Shown: one piece after another, positions 28,735 through 36,944 of the stretch | Layout: each line of letters begins with the position of its first letter | How positions within the stretch are numbered: the first letter of the stretch is position 1 | NCBI RefSeq assembly: GCF_902706285.1 | Contig: NZ_CACSKD010000007.1 | Location: 186,001-250,000, forward strand | From: Rhizobium sp. 18055 | Lineage (GTDB): Bacteria > Pseudomonadota > Alphaproteobacteria > Rhizobiales > Rhizobiaceae | Length of the DNA stretch: 64,000 nucleotides | Reading direction: 5' to 3' | The notes under the pieces: model-generated | What the model was told of the DNA's origin: nothing | Database searches by the model: none | What the model saw: only the letters and a program-made list of their open reading frames with translations | Made by a program: the position numbers and the translations under genes

Positions 28735-31074
28735 ATGGACAAGTCTGCCTTCCCCGATCCGAAATTCGTCATCACGGGCGCGATGCACGCCAACCAGCGC
28801 CACGACAGCGCCCACAAGCACGTCACCGGCGCCGCCGACTATATCGACGACCTGCCGGAACCAGCCGACCTGCTGCACGGCGCGCTCGGCCTCTCCGACC
28901 GCGCCCATGCCGAGATCGTCAGCATGGACCTCTCGGCCGTCGCAGCCACGCCCGGCGTCGTCTGGGTGTTCACCAGCAAGGACGTTCCCGGGATCAACGA
29001 CGTCAGCTCCAACGGCAGCCATGACGAGCCGCTGCTCGCCGAAACCAGGGTGGAATTCCACCAGCAGCCGATCTTCGCCGTCATTGCCGAAAGCCGCGAC
29101 ATTGCGCGCCGCGCCGCCCGCAAGGCGAAGATCGAATACCGCGATCTCCCGCACTGGAGCGATATCGACGGCGCGCTTGAAAATGGCGGCGCGCTGGTCA
29201 CCAGCCCGATGACGCTGCAGCGCGGCGAAGCCAAGGCGGAGATGGCCAATGCAAAGCGCCGGCTGAAAGGACAGATGCGGATCGGCGGCCAGGAGCATTT
29301 CTACCTCGAGAGCCACATCGCCATGGCCATCCCCGGCGAGGATGACGACGTCACCGTCTGGTCGTCCACCCAGCACCCGAGCGAGATCCAGCATATCGTC
29401 GGCCACGTGCTCGACATTCCATCCAACGCGGTCACGGTCAACGTGCGCCGCATGGGCGGCGGTTTCGGCGGCAAGGAAACCCAGGGCAACCAGTTTGCGG
29501 CACTCGCCGCCATCGCCGCCAAGAAGCTGAAGCGGGCGATCAAGTTCCGCCCCGACCGCGACGAGGACATGGCAGCGACAGGCAAGCGCCACGACTTCTT
29601 GGTCGACTACGAACTCGGCTTCGACGACGACGGCCGTATCCACGCGGTCGATGCCACCTATGCGGCCCGCTGTGGCTTCTCGTCCGACCTGTCGGGCCCG
29701 GTCACCGACCGCGCCCTGTTCCACGCCGACAGCAGCTATTTCTACCCGCATGTCTACCTGACCTCGAAGCCGCTGAAGACCCACACCGTCTCCAACACCG
29801 CCTTCCGAGGCTTCGGTGGACCGCAGGGCATGGTCGGTGGCGAGCGCTTCATCGAGGAGATTGCCTATGCCGTCGGCAAGGACCCGCTCGAGGTCCGCAA
29901 GCTGAATTTCTACGGCCAGCCCGGCTCCGGCCGCACCCTCACCCCCTATCACCAGGAGGTCGAGGACAGCATTCTGGAGCGCATCGTCGGCGAACTGGAA
30001 GAAAGCGCCGACTATCAGGCCCGCCGCGCCGCGATCATCGCCTTCAACCGCGACAGCCGCTACATCAAGAAGGGCATTGCCCTGACGCCGGTCAAATTCG
30101 GCATCTCCTTCACGTTGACGGCCTTCAACCAGGCCGGCGCCCTCGTTCATGTCTATTCGGATGGCTCGATCCACCTGAACCACGGCGGCACCGAAATGGG
30201 CCAGGGGCTCTACACCAAGGTGGCGCAGGTGCTGGCCGACAGCTTCCAGGTCGATATCGACCATGTGAAGATCACCGCGACGACGACAGGCAAGGTGCCG
30301 AACACCTCGGCCACGGCCGCCTCCTCCGGCACCGATCTCAACGGCATGGCTGCCTATGATGCCGCCCGCCAGATCAAGGAACGTCTCGTCGCTTTTGCCG
30401 CCGAAAAGTGGGAGGTTCCGGTCACCGACATCGCCTTCCTGCCGAACCGTGTCCGTGTCGGCAATCGCGAAATCCCGTTCCCCGATTTCATCAAGCAGGC
30501 CTATTTCGGCCGCGTGCAGCTTTCGGCCGCCGGCTTCTACAAGACCCCGAAGATCCACTGGGACCGCGCCGCCGGCCGCGGCACGCCGTTTTACTACTAC
30601 TCCTACGGCGCCTCCTGCACCGAAGTGTCGATCGACACGCTGACTGGCGAATATCTGATCGACCGCACCGACATCCTCCACGATGTCGGCCGCTCGCTGA
30701 ACCCGGCCATCGACATCGGCCAGGTCGAGGGCGCCTTCGTCCAGGGCATGGGCTGGCTGACCACCGAGGAGCTCTGGTGGGACGCCAAGGGGCGGCTGCG
30801 CACCCACGCGCCATCGACCTACAAGATCCCGCTCGCCTCCGACCGCCCGAAGATCTTCAACGTCAGGCTGGCCGAGTGGTCCGAAAACGCCGAACCCACC
30901 ATCGGCCGCTCCAAGGCCGTCGGCGAACCGCCCTTCATGCTGGCGATATCGGTGCTGGAAGCGCTGTCGATGGCAGTCGCCAGCGTCGCCGACTACAAGG
31001 TCTGCCCGCGGCTGGACGCACCGGCAACGCCCGAGCGGGTGCTGATGGCGGTCGAGCGGATGAAGCTGGTGTGA
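28735..31074 (+). CDS. xdhB: Xanthine dehydrogenase molybdopterin subunit
   Basis: 779 residues, molybdenum-binding catalytic subunit. Visible landmarks are HKHVTGAADYIDDLPEP at the N-terminus, GQEHFYLESH, RRMGGGFGGKE for cofactor contact, TAFRGFGGPQG with the substrate-binding Arg region, GGTEMGQGLYTKVAQV and the catalytic Glu in KAVGEPPFML near the end. AGGAGG precedes the ATG at 28735. It is separated from xdhA by 283 bp containing a mosaic repeat, but still in the same transcription direction as xdhA and xdhC. It hydroxylates hypoxanthine and xanthine. Confidence 0.97.
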   Translation: MDKSAFPDPKFVITGAMHANQRHDSAHKHVTGAADYIDDLPEPADLLHGALGLSDRAHAEIVSMDLSAVAATPGVVWVFTSKDVPGINDVSSNGSHDEPLLAETRVEFHQQPIFAVIAESRDIARRAARKAKIEYRDLPHWSDIDGALENGGALVTSPMTLQRGEAKAEMANAKRRLKGQMRIGGQEHFYLESHIAMAIPGEDDDVTVWSSTQHPSEIQHIVGHVLDIPSNAVTVNVRRMGGGFGGKETQGNQFAALAAIAAKKLKRAIKFRPDRDEDMAATGKRHDFLVDYELGFDDDGRIHAVDATYAARCGFSSDLSGPVTDRALFHADSSYFYPHVYLTSKPLKTHTVSNTAFRGFGGPQGMVGGERFIEEIAYAVGKDPLEVRKLNFYGQPGSGRTLTPYHQEVEDSILERIVGELEESADYQARRAAIIAFNRDSRYIKKGIALTPVKFGISFTLTAFNQAGALVHVYSDGSIHLNHGGTEMGQGLYTKVAQVLADSFQVDIDHVKITATTTGKVPNTSATAASSGTDLNGMAAYDAARQIKERLVAFAAEKWEVPVTDIAFLPNRVRVGNREIPFPDFIKQAYFGRVQLSAAGFYKTPKIHWDRAAGRGTPFYYYSYGASCTEVSIDTLTGEYLIDRTDILHDVGRSLNPAIDIGQVEGAFVQGMGWLTTEELWWDAKGRLRTHAPSTYKIPLASDRPKIFNVRLAEWSENAEPTIGRSKAVGEPPFMLAISVLEALSMAVASVADYKVCPRLDAPATPERVLMAVERMKLV

Positions 31075-31076
31075 GC

Positions 31077-31292
31077 ATGAGCAGGGGGCCGTCCGGCGTA
31101 TCAGGGATGCGAGAGCTGAAGGGGGCTGCACGCATGTCGTCTCCAACAGGCATCACCAAACGCAAGCCGGGCAAGACGACGCAGGCACGACGGCTACGAC
31201 ATGACGAAACGGACGAAGAGGGACGCATCTTCGCAAGAGATGACCTGTTGAGATTCTATCCTGCGATCGTTCGGTTTGAGGATAATCGATGA
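31077..31292 (+). CDS. Possible small basic protein between xdhB and xdhC
   Basis: 71 codons starting 2 nt after the xdhB stop (tgagcATG). The product is basic in its middle and acidic later, ending RIFARDDLLRFYPAIVRFEDNR. I recognise no family. Position right behind xdhB would allow coupled translation, but there is no clear ribosome site and it could be a chance frame. Confidence 0.25.
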   Translation: MSRGPSGVSGMRELKGAARMSSPTGITKRKPGKTTQARRLRHDETDEEGRIFARDDLLRFYPAIVRFEDNR

Positions 31293-31311
31293 CGGCACCT
31301 TCGAATCAAGG

Positions 31312-31457
31312 CCCCCTCATCCGCGGTGCACATGTTGCACCTGAACCCTTCGGGCTACCTTCTCCCCGTTGGGGAGAAGAGGGAGCAAGGGGCACGGCAT
31401 CGGCCACAAGCCCCTTCTCCCCAACGGGGAGAAGATGCCGGCAGGCAGATGAGGGGG
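31312..31457. repeat. Rhizobial mosaic palindromic repeat, copy 2
   Basis: Ends CCCCCTCATCCG and CAGATGAGGGGG enclose two CTTCTCCCC/GGGGAGAAG modules (TACCTTCTCCCCGTTGGGGA and CTTCTCCCCAACGGGGAGAA). The same modules form copy 1 at 28484-28654, with a different middle. It ends 34 nt before xdhC. Confidence 0.75.
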
Positions 31458-31491
31458 CGCCGCGGGCTCGACCAAACAACCGGCCGATCCC

Positions 31492-32301
31492 ATGACCACC
31501 CTCACCCAGTTCCTCGCCGCCCACCCGGCAACCGTCCTCATCGACATCACCGCCACCCAGGGCTCCACCCCGCGCGAAGCCGGCACCTTCATGCTGGTCG
31601 CGGCCGACACCATCTGGGGCACCATCGGCGGTGGCCAGTTCGAGTTCATGGCGATCCACAACGCCCGCCAGATCCTGAACGGTTCGGGCGGCGCTGACAG
31701 CATGGACATCCCGCTTGGCCCCGAGATCGGCCAGTGCTGCGGTGGCCGCACGCAGTTGCGGTTCCGAACGGTCACCGACGTGATCGCCGCCGAACTGGAA
31801 CGCAATCGCGAAGGCGAGCACCGGCCGGAGATCTACCTGTTCGGCGCCGGTCATGTCGGCCGCGCGCTGGCCGCGGCCCTCGCCCCGCTGCCCCTTGCGG
31901 TGACCGTCATCGAGACCCGACAGGACGAACTGGAAAATCTGCCACCAGAGACCAGAACCCGTCTTGTGGCGATGCCGGAAGCGCTGGTAAACGACATGCC
32001 TGAAGGCGCCGTCGTGGTGATCCTCACCCATGACCACGCGCTCGATTTCCTGATTGCCCGCGAGGCGCTCGCCCGCACCGATCTGGCCTACACCGGCATG
32101 ATCGGCTCCGCCACCAAACGCGCCACCTTCGCCAACTGGCTGGTGCGCGAGGGCAATGGCGAAAGAAGGTGGACCGAGCGGCTGACACTGCCCATCGGCG
32201 GCACATCCGTCCGCGACAAGCGCCCCGAAGTCATCGCCGCCATGACGGCCGCCGAAATCCTGACGGCGCTGGCAGCCTATCGCCGGGGCTCCGCCTCGTA
32301 G
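31492..32301 (+). CDS. xdhC: Xanthine dehydrogenase accessory protein XdhC
   Basis: 269 residues. The N-terminal XdhC domain has LIDITATQGSTPREAGTFMLV and GTIGGGQFE, plus the Cys pair GQCCGGR implicated in molybdenum cofactor binding and sulfuration. The C-terminal Rossmann domain has IYLFGAGHVGRALA and ILTHDHALDF. It matures and inserts Moco into XdhB. Third gene of the xdh set. Its 3' end overlaps by 25 nt the end of a small convergent gene (32277-32480). Confidence 0.95.
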   Translation: MTTLTQFLAAHPATVLIDITATQGSTPREAGTFMLVAADTIWGTIGGGQFEFMAIHNARQILNGSGGADSMDIPLGPEIGQCCGGRTQLRFRTVTDVIAAELERNREGEHRPEIYLFGAGHVGRALAAALAPLPLAVTVIETRQDELENLPPETRTRLVAMPEALVNDMPEGAVVVILTHDHALDFLIAREALARTDLAYTGMIGSATKRATFANWLVREGNGERRWTERLTLPIGGTSVRDKRPEVIAAMTAAEILTALAAYRRGSAS

Positions 32302-32480
32302 AACGGGTCGCGCCCGTCCAGGAAGCCAAGGTCCCGCTTGACCCGATCCGGCATGCCCTCGAGATCCAGACGGTCCGGCCGCGCCAGCCGCCAGGCAAGC
32401 CGGCGGCAAAGGCTCGACAGCCATTGCGGCCGCGTTGAAACACTTGCTTTCTTGGGCTCTTCAAGAGCGGCACAGGCCAT
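32277..32480 (-). CDS. DUF1127-like small protein
   Basis: 67 residues, basic and Arg-rich, with a C-terminal LEGMPDRVKRDLGFLDGRDP that resembles the DUF1127 core (helical, ending in a conserved D-[IL]-G). Such small proteins bind RNA or act in phosphate and stress responses in Agrobacterium and Rhodobacter. GAGGTGAC lies ahead of ATG 32480. The gene ends inside xdhC on the opposite strand (25-nt overlap) and is divergent from the LysR gene. Confidence 0.65.
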   Translation of the reverse strand: MACAALEEPKKASVSTRPQWLSSLCRRLAWRLARPDRLDLEGMPDRVKRDLGFLDGRDPFYEAEPRR

Positions 32481-32581
32481 GACGTCACCTCGATAATCTG
32501 ATCTCATGGCTTGCAGTCTGGCCCTCAAAATGCTGGAATTCCAATCGAACGATTGCAGGCATGCATAAAGAGAGCTTATCC

Positions 32582-33508
32582 ATGAAACTGTCGAAGCAGG
32601 TCCCGTTGAACGCGCTGCGCGTCTTCGAGGCGGTCGCCCGCCTCGGCAGCTTCACCAGGGCCGGCGAAGAGCTCGGCATGACGCAGACGGCCGTCAGCTA
32701 CCAGATAAAGCTGCTGGAGGAGAACATCGGCGAGCCGCTCTTCCTGCGCCGCCCACGCCAGATCAGCCTGACCGACGCCGGCGAGCAATTGCAGCCGAAG
32801 GTGACGGAGGCCTTCTCGCTGCTCAACGAGGCGATGGCCGAGGCTCGCGGCGACGTGCAATCGACGCTGTTGATCAACACCATCGCCACCTTTGCCTCGC
32901 ACTGGCTGGCACGCCATCTCGGCTCGTTCCAGCTGGCCCATCCGGCCATCGCCGTCAGGCTGTCGACATCGGAGACGCTGATCGATTTCACCAGGGAACC
33001 CGTCGATGTTGCCATCCGCTCCGGCACCGGCGACTGGCGCGGGCTGTCGGCCGACCGGCTGATGGAGACCGATTTCTCGCCGATGCTGAGCCCGAAACTC
33101 GCAGAGAGCGTCGGCGGCATTCATAGGCCGGAAGATCTGTTGAAGCTGCCGATCATCGGGCCGAGCGACCCCTGGTGGCATCAATGGCTTGCGGCCGCTG
33201 GCGTAGAGACCCGCGGCCTCGAAACGCGACCGCGCAGCCAGTATGGCTCACAGACTTTCGAAGCGAGCGCTGCCGTGGCCGGACAGGGTGTCGCGATCCT
33301 GACGCCGGCCTTCTACGGCGACGAGCTGGCGCAGGGCCGGCTCTACCAGCCGTTCGAAATGACCTGCAGGGATGGCCGCGGCTACTGGCTTGTCTATGCC
33401 GAGGGCCGCCGCAACGTCCCCAAGATCAAGGCCTTCCGCAACTGGATCCTCAACGAAATCAAGGGGGACGAGACCTTGAAGCCTCAGTATCCCATCTCCG
33501 GCGCATAG
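32582..33508 (+). CDS. LysR family transcriptional regulator (GcvA-like)
   Basis: 308 residues. The N-terminal winged helix is at 1-65 (PLNALRVFEAVARLGSFTRAGEELGMTQTAVSYQIKLLEE), and the C-terminal periplasmic-binding-like sensor domain is at 90-300. The helix pattern fits the GcvA branch. AGAG 9 nt upstream favours ATG 32582 over ATG 32561, seven codons earlier. Its position between the xdh and puuD-guaD groups makes it a candidate regulator of purine catabolism, which is inference. It overlaps the convergent gene at 33484 by 25 nt. Confidence 0.9.
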   Translation: MKLSKQVPLNALRVFEAVARLGSFTRAGEELGMTQTAVSYQIKLLEENIGEPLFLRRPRQISLTDAGEQLQPKVTEAFSLLNEAMAEARGDVQSTLLINTIATFASHWLARHLGSFQLAHPAIAVRLSTSETLIDFTREPVDVAIRSGTGDWRGLSADRLMETDFSPMLSPKLAESVGGIHRPEDLLKLPIIGPSDPWWHQWLAAAGVETRGLETRPRSQYGSQTFEASAAVAGQGVAILTPAFYGDELAQGRLYQPFEMTCRDGRGYWLVYAEGRRNVPKIKAFRNWILNEIKGDETLKPQYPISGA

Positions 33509-33816
33509 AAACAGCGCGGCGTATCCTCGTTGGGAAACAGGCAGAGGTGGTAGTCGCCATCGCCCGATTTCAGCGCCCGGGTCATCGGCAGCAGGAAGAT
33601 GTGGGCATGGGTGACAAGCCGGTGATCGCCCGGCACCAGGGTCACCCGATAGCCGCCCGGCGTCACAGCAACGCTCTTCGGCGGGATCATCTGGCAATCG
33701 CCGGTGTGCGCGTCGCCATTGCAGCAATACGGCTCGTAACTCCAGCCGGAAGGTGCGTCATGGGCATGCGCTAAGGAGGCAAAGGCAATCATCACAAACA
33801 CAAGAATACTGCGCAT
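33484..33816 (-). CDS. Small periplasmic protein of unknown function
   Basis: 110 residues. Signal peptide MRSILVFVMIAFASLAHAHA-like (cleavage after AHA), then a Cys-rich mature part: four cysteines (PYCCNGDAHTGDCQMI and HLCLFP) plus a fifth in PRCFYAP. The order CCNG..DC is recurrent in alphaproteobacterial secreted proteins and suggests disulfides or metal binding. ATG 33816 has GGAG 8 nt ahead. Its 3' end overlaps lysR by 25 nt. The family has no function known to me. Confidence 0.75.
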   Translation of the reverse strand: MRSILVFVMIAFASLAHAHDAPSGWSYEPYCCNGDAHTGDCQMIPPKSVAVTPGGYRVTLVPGDHRLVTHAHIFLLPMTRALKSGDGDYHLCLFPNEDTPRCFYAPEMGY

Positions 33817-34155
33817 TGGCATCTTCTCCGTCGACGAATGCGCCGCCACGCCGATGCGGTCCGCATCATACCCCGACGGCCTGAAACAAAACTGTAACCG
33901 AGTCCTGACATTTCAAGCGATGCTAAATTTTGAATGAATAATATTGCAGCGGCTGGCGTCGCTCTGTCTGCGCCACGCGCAGGCTCAGGATAGTGAGGAT
34001 TTCAGCAATATTATGGTGATGCGAACGCCGACTGAAACGGCAGTGAACTCATCCCAAGATCATTCTGGGGAAGAGTGTAGAATGACGTCTTTCCCCTTCC
34101 CTCCGGGCTCAACATTTTGCAATGTGCTGAATCGGAGGAAGAACAGGGGAACTCT
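33817..34155. other. Intergenic region upstream of puuD
   Basis: Divergent spacer containing two far-apart copies of a 10-bp inverted repeat, ATAATATTGC (33938-33947) and GCAATATTAT (34005-34014), 57 nt between them. They flank the likely promoter area of puuD-guaD and could be regulator half-sites or the stem of a long leader structure. No gene seen. Confidence 0.4.
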
Positions 34156-35400
34156 ATGTACGAATACGCCATAGCGTGGGAATGGCTGGCTTTTGCGGCA
34201 CGCTGGTTCCACGTCATCACTGCGGTCGCCTGGATCGGCTCGTCCTTCTATTTCATCGCGCTCGATCTCGGCCTGGTGAAGCGCGCCCATCTTCCTGTCG
34301 GCGCCTATGGCGAGGAATGGCAGGTCCATGGTGGTGGCTTCTATCATATCCAGAAATATCTGGTGGCGCCGGCGCAGATGCCCGAGCACCTGACCTGGTT
34401 CAAGTACGAAAGCTATTTCACCTGGCTGTCCGGCTTCCTGATGCTCTGTATCGTCTATTACGGCGGCGCCGATCTGTTCCTGATCGATCGCCACGTCCTC
34501 GACGTCAATGCCCCCACGGCGATCCTGATTTCGCTCGCCTCGCTGGCCGTCGGCTGGCTGGTCTATGACCTGCTCTGCAAGTCGCCGATCGGCCGGAACA
34601 CCTGGGGCCTGATGGCGGTGCTCTATGCGGTGCTGGTGTTCATGGGCTGGGGCTATACGCAGCTGTTCACCGGCCGCGCCGCCTTCCTGCATCTGGGCGC
34701 CTTCACGGCGACGATCATGTCGGCCAACGTCTTCATGATCATCATCCCCAACCAGAAGATCGTCGTCGCCGACCTGATCGCCGCCCGCACCCCGGATGCG
34801 AAATATGGCGCCATCGCCAAGCAGCGCTCGCTGCACAACAACTACCTAACGCTGCCCGTCATCTTCTTCATGCTGTCGAACCACTATCCGCTGGCCTTCG
34901 GCACCGCCTATAACTGGGTGATCGCCGCGCTGGTCTTCCTGATGGGCGTCACCATCCGCCACTGGTTCAACACCACCCATGCCAGAAAGGGTCGCCCGAC
35001 CTGGACCTGGCTCGCCACCGTCATCCTGTTCATCCTGATCATGTGGCTGTCGACCGTGCCGAAGGTGCTCTCGGGCGACAAGGATGCGGCAGCAGACACG
35101 GTCGCACCTGCCTTCCAGCGTTTCGCCGGCGATCCGCACTTCCCCGCCGTCAAGCAGCTGGTCGGCACGCGCTGTTCGATGTGCCACGCCGGTGAACCCG
35201 TCTACGAGGGGTTGGCGCGGCCACCGAAAAACGTGATCCTCGAAAACGACGCCGAGATTGCCGCCCATGCCCGCGAGATCTATATCCAGGCCGGTCGCAG
35301 CCACGCCATGCCGCCCGGCAACGTCACCGACATCACACCGGATGAACGCAAGCTGCTCGTCGCCTGGTTCGAAAGCGCCGTGGAAAGCAAAACAGAATGA
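34156..35400 (+). CDS. puuD: Urate hydroxylase PuuD with cytochrome c domain
   Basis: 414 residues. Eight or so membrane helices (RWFHVITAVAWIGSSFYFIALDLGL; conserved HHxxK-type contacts) form the membrane urate oxidase. The C-terminal soluble domain carries one heme c site, C340-S-M-C343-H344, with a distal Met in SHAMPPGNVT. PuuD oxidises urate to 5-hydroxyisourate and delivers electrons to the respiratory chain instead of making hydrogen peroxide. AGGGGA precedes ATG 34156. The guaD start overlaps its stop by 4 nt. Confidence 0.93.
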   Translation: MYEYAIAWEWLAFAARWFHVITAVAWIGSSFYFIALDLGLVKRAHLPVGAYGEEWQVHGGGFYHIQKYLVAPAQMPEHLTWFKYESYFTWLSGFLMLCIVYYGGADLFLIDRHVLDVNAPTAILISLASLAVGWLVYDLLCKSPIGRNTWGLMAVLYAVLVFMGWGYTQLFTGRAAFLHLGAFTATIMSANVFMIIIPNQKIVVADLIAARTPDAKYGAIAKQRSLHNNYLTLPVIFFMLSNHYPLAFGTAYNWVIAALVFLMGVTIRHWFNTTHARKGRPTWTWLATVILFILIMWLSTVPKVLSGDKDAAADTVAPAFQRFAGDPHFPAVKQLVGTRCSMCHAGEPVYEGLARPPKNVILENDAEIAAHAREIYIQAGRSHAMPPGNVTDITPDERKLLVAWFESAVESKTE

Positions 35401-36704
35401 CACCGACACTTCTGCGCGGACGCCTGCTGTCGTTCAAGCGCGCGCCTCAGAGCCTTGATGACACGCAGAGCTACCTCTACGAGAGCGACGGCGGCCTGCT
35501 GATCGACAACGGGCTGATCACCGCCATCGGCCCCTATGCCGACGTGAAGGCAAACGCGCCCGCCGATGTCGTCGAAATCGATCACCGCCCGCATCTGATC
35601 ATGCCCGGCTTCATCGACATGCACCTGCATTTCCCGCAGATGCAGGTGATCGCCTCTTATGCCGCCAACCTCCTGGAATGGCTGAACACCTACACCTTCC
35701 CCGAGGAATGCCGTTTCGTCGAAAGCGCCCATGCGAACCGCATCGCCACCCACTTCTACGACGAGCTGATCCGCCACGGCACGACCACGGCGGTCGGCTA
35801 CTGCTCCGTCCACAAGACCTCGGCCGATGCTTACTTTGCCGAGGCGATGAAACGCAACATGCGCATGGTCGGCGGCAAGGTGATGATGGACCGCAACGCC
35901 CCGCAGGGCCTGCTCGACACCCCGCAGATGGGCTACGACGAAACCCGCTCCGTCATCGCCGACTGGCACGGCAAGGGCCGCAACCACGTCGCCATCACCC
36001 CGCGCTTCGCCATCACCTCGACGCCCGCCCAGATGGAAGCGACGCAGGCGCTCGCCGGCGAATTCCCCGACCTGCACATCCAGACACATCTTTCCGAAAA
36101 CCACGACGAGATAAAGTTCACCTGCGAGCTTTACCCTGAAGCCATCGACTACACCGATATTTACGCGCGCTACGGCCTGCTCGGCGACAGGACGCTGTTC
36201 GGCCACGCCATCCACCTCTCCGAGCGCGAGGCCGACGCAATGAGCGAGGCGGGATCGATCGCCGTCCACTGCCCGACCTCCAACCTCTTCCTCGGCTCCG
36301 GCCTGTTCCCGCTGAAGGCGCTCGCCCGTCGCGACAAGCCGGTCAGGATCGGCGTCGCCACCGATATAGGCGGCGGCTCGAGCTATTCGATGCTGCGCAC
36401 CATGGACGAGGCCTACAAGATCCAGCAATTGCTCGGCGAGCGCCTGAACCCGCTGGACAGCTACTATTACATGACCCTCGGCAACGCTTTGTCGCTATCG
36501 CTGGCCGACAGGATCGGCACGCTAGACGTCGGCACCGACGCCGATATCGTCATCCTCGATGCTGCGGCAACACCTGCCATGGCGCTGAAGATGGAAGTGG
36601 TGAAGACGCTGCCGGAAGAACTGTTCCTGCTGCAGACGATGGGCGACGACCGGGCGATCGTCGAGACCTATGTGGCGGGCGTGGCGGCAAAAGTGGCTCT
36701 TTGA
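35397..36704 (+). CDS. guaD: Guanine deaminase
   Basis: 435 residues of amidohydrolase fold converting guanine to xanthine. Zinc ligands are visible in PGFIDMHLHFPQ (two His), the His of HIQTHLSENHDE, the His near GHAIHLSERE and the Asp of GVATDIGGG. The GuaD-specific region LLEWLNTYTFPEE is present. It is translationally coupled to puuD (ATGA overlap). With xdhABC this gives guanine to xanthine to urate to 5-hydroxyisourate. Confidence 0.95.
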   Translation: MTPTLLRGRLLSFKRAPQSLDDTQSYLYESDGGLLIDNGLITAIGPYADVKANAPADVVEIDHRPHLIMPGFIDMHLHFPQMQVIASYAANLLEWLNTYTFPEECRFVESAHANRIATHFYDELIRHGTTTAVGYCSVHKTSADAYFAEAMKRNMRMVGGKVMMDRNAPQGLLDTPQMGYDETRSVIADWHGKGRNHVAITPRFAITSTPAQMEATQALAGEFPDLHIQTHLSENHDEIKFTCELYPEAIDYTDIYARYGLLGDRTLFGHAIHLSEREADAMSEAGSIAVHCPTSNLFLGSGLFPLKALARRDKPVRIGVATDIGGGSSYSMLRTMDEAYKIQQLLGERLNPLDSYYYMTLGNALSLSLADRIGTLDVGTDADIVILDAAATPAMALKMEVVKTLPEELFLLQTMGDDRAIVETYVAGVAAKVAL

Positions 36705-36755
36705 TGCTGTGGAGAGCCGTTTATGGCGGCTGAGCCCCCGGTCTTAATTGTATTT

Positions 36756-36783
36756 AAACCATAAGAATTTATGGGTTTTCTTT
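36756..36783 (+). terminator. Possible terminator of puuD-guaD
   Basis: AAACCATAA and TTATGGGTTT form a weak stem with one bulge around a short loop, followed by TTTTCTTT, about 52 nt past guaD. The low GC of the stem makes the call tentative. Confidence 0.4.
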
Positions 36784-36944
36784 AGCAGAATTTCGACCGG
36801 TCGCCATGATGGCACAGGCCATCTGCCATGTCCCAAATCATGTCCGCTTTAACCAGCGCAGCACGGATACCTCGTTTGATGGGTCTGAACTCATCGCGAC
36901 GTCGGCCGCGTCGTGCCCCCTGTTTCGACCCACCGCGAGGGAAA

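Noticed and set aside
28702..31146. Open frame of about 814 codons on the minus strand across xdhB
   Set aside because: It is antisense to a clearly conserved gene, follows its codon periodicity and has a low-complexity Val/Gly/Ala/Asp protein, as GC-rich mirror frames do.
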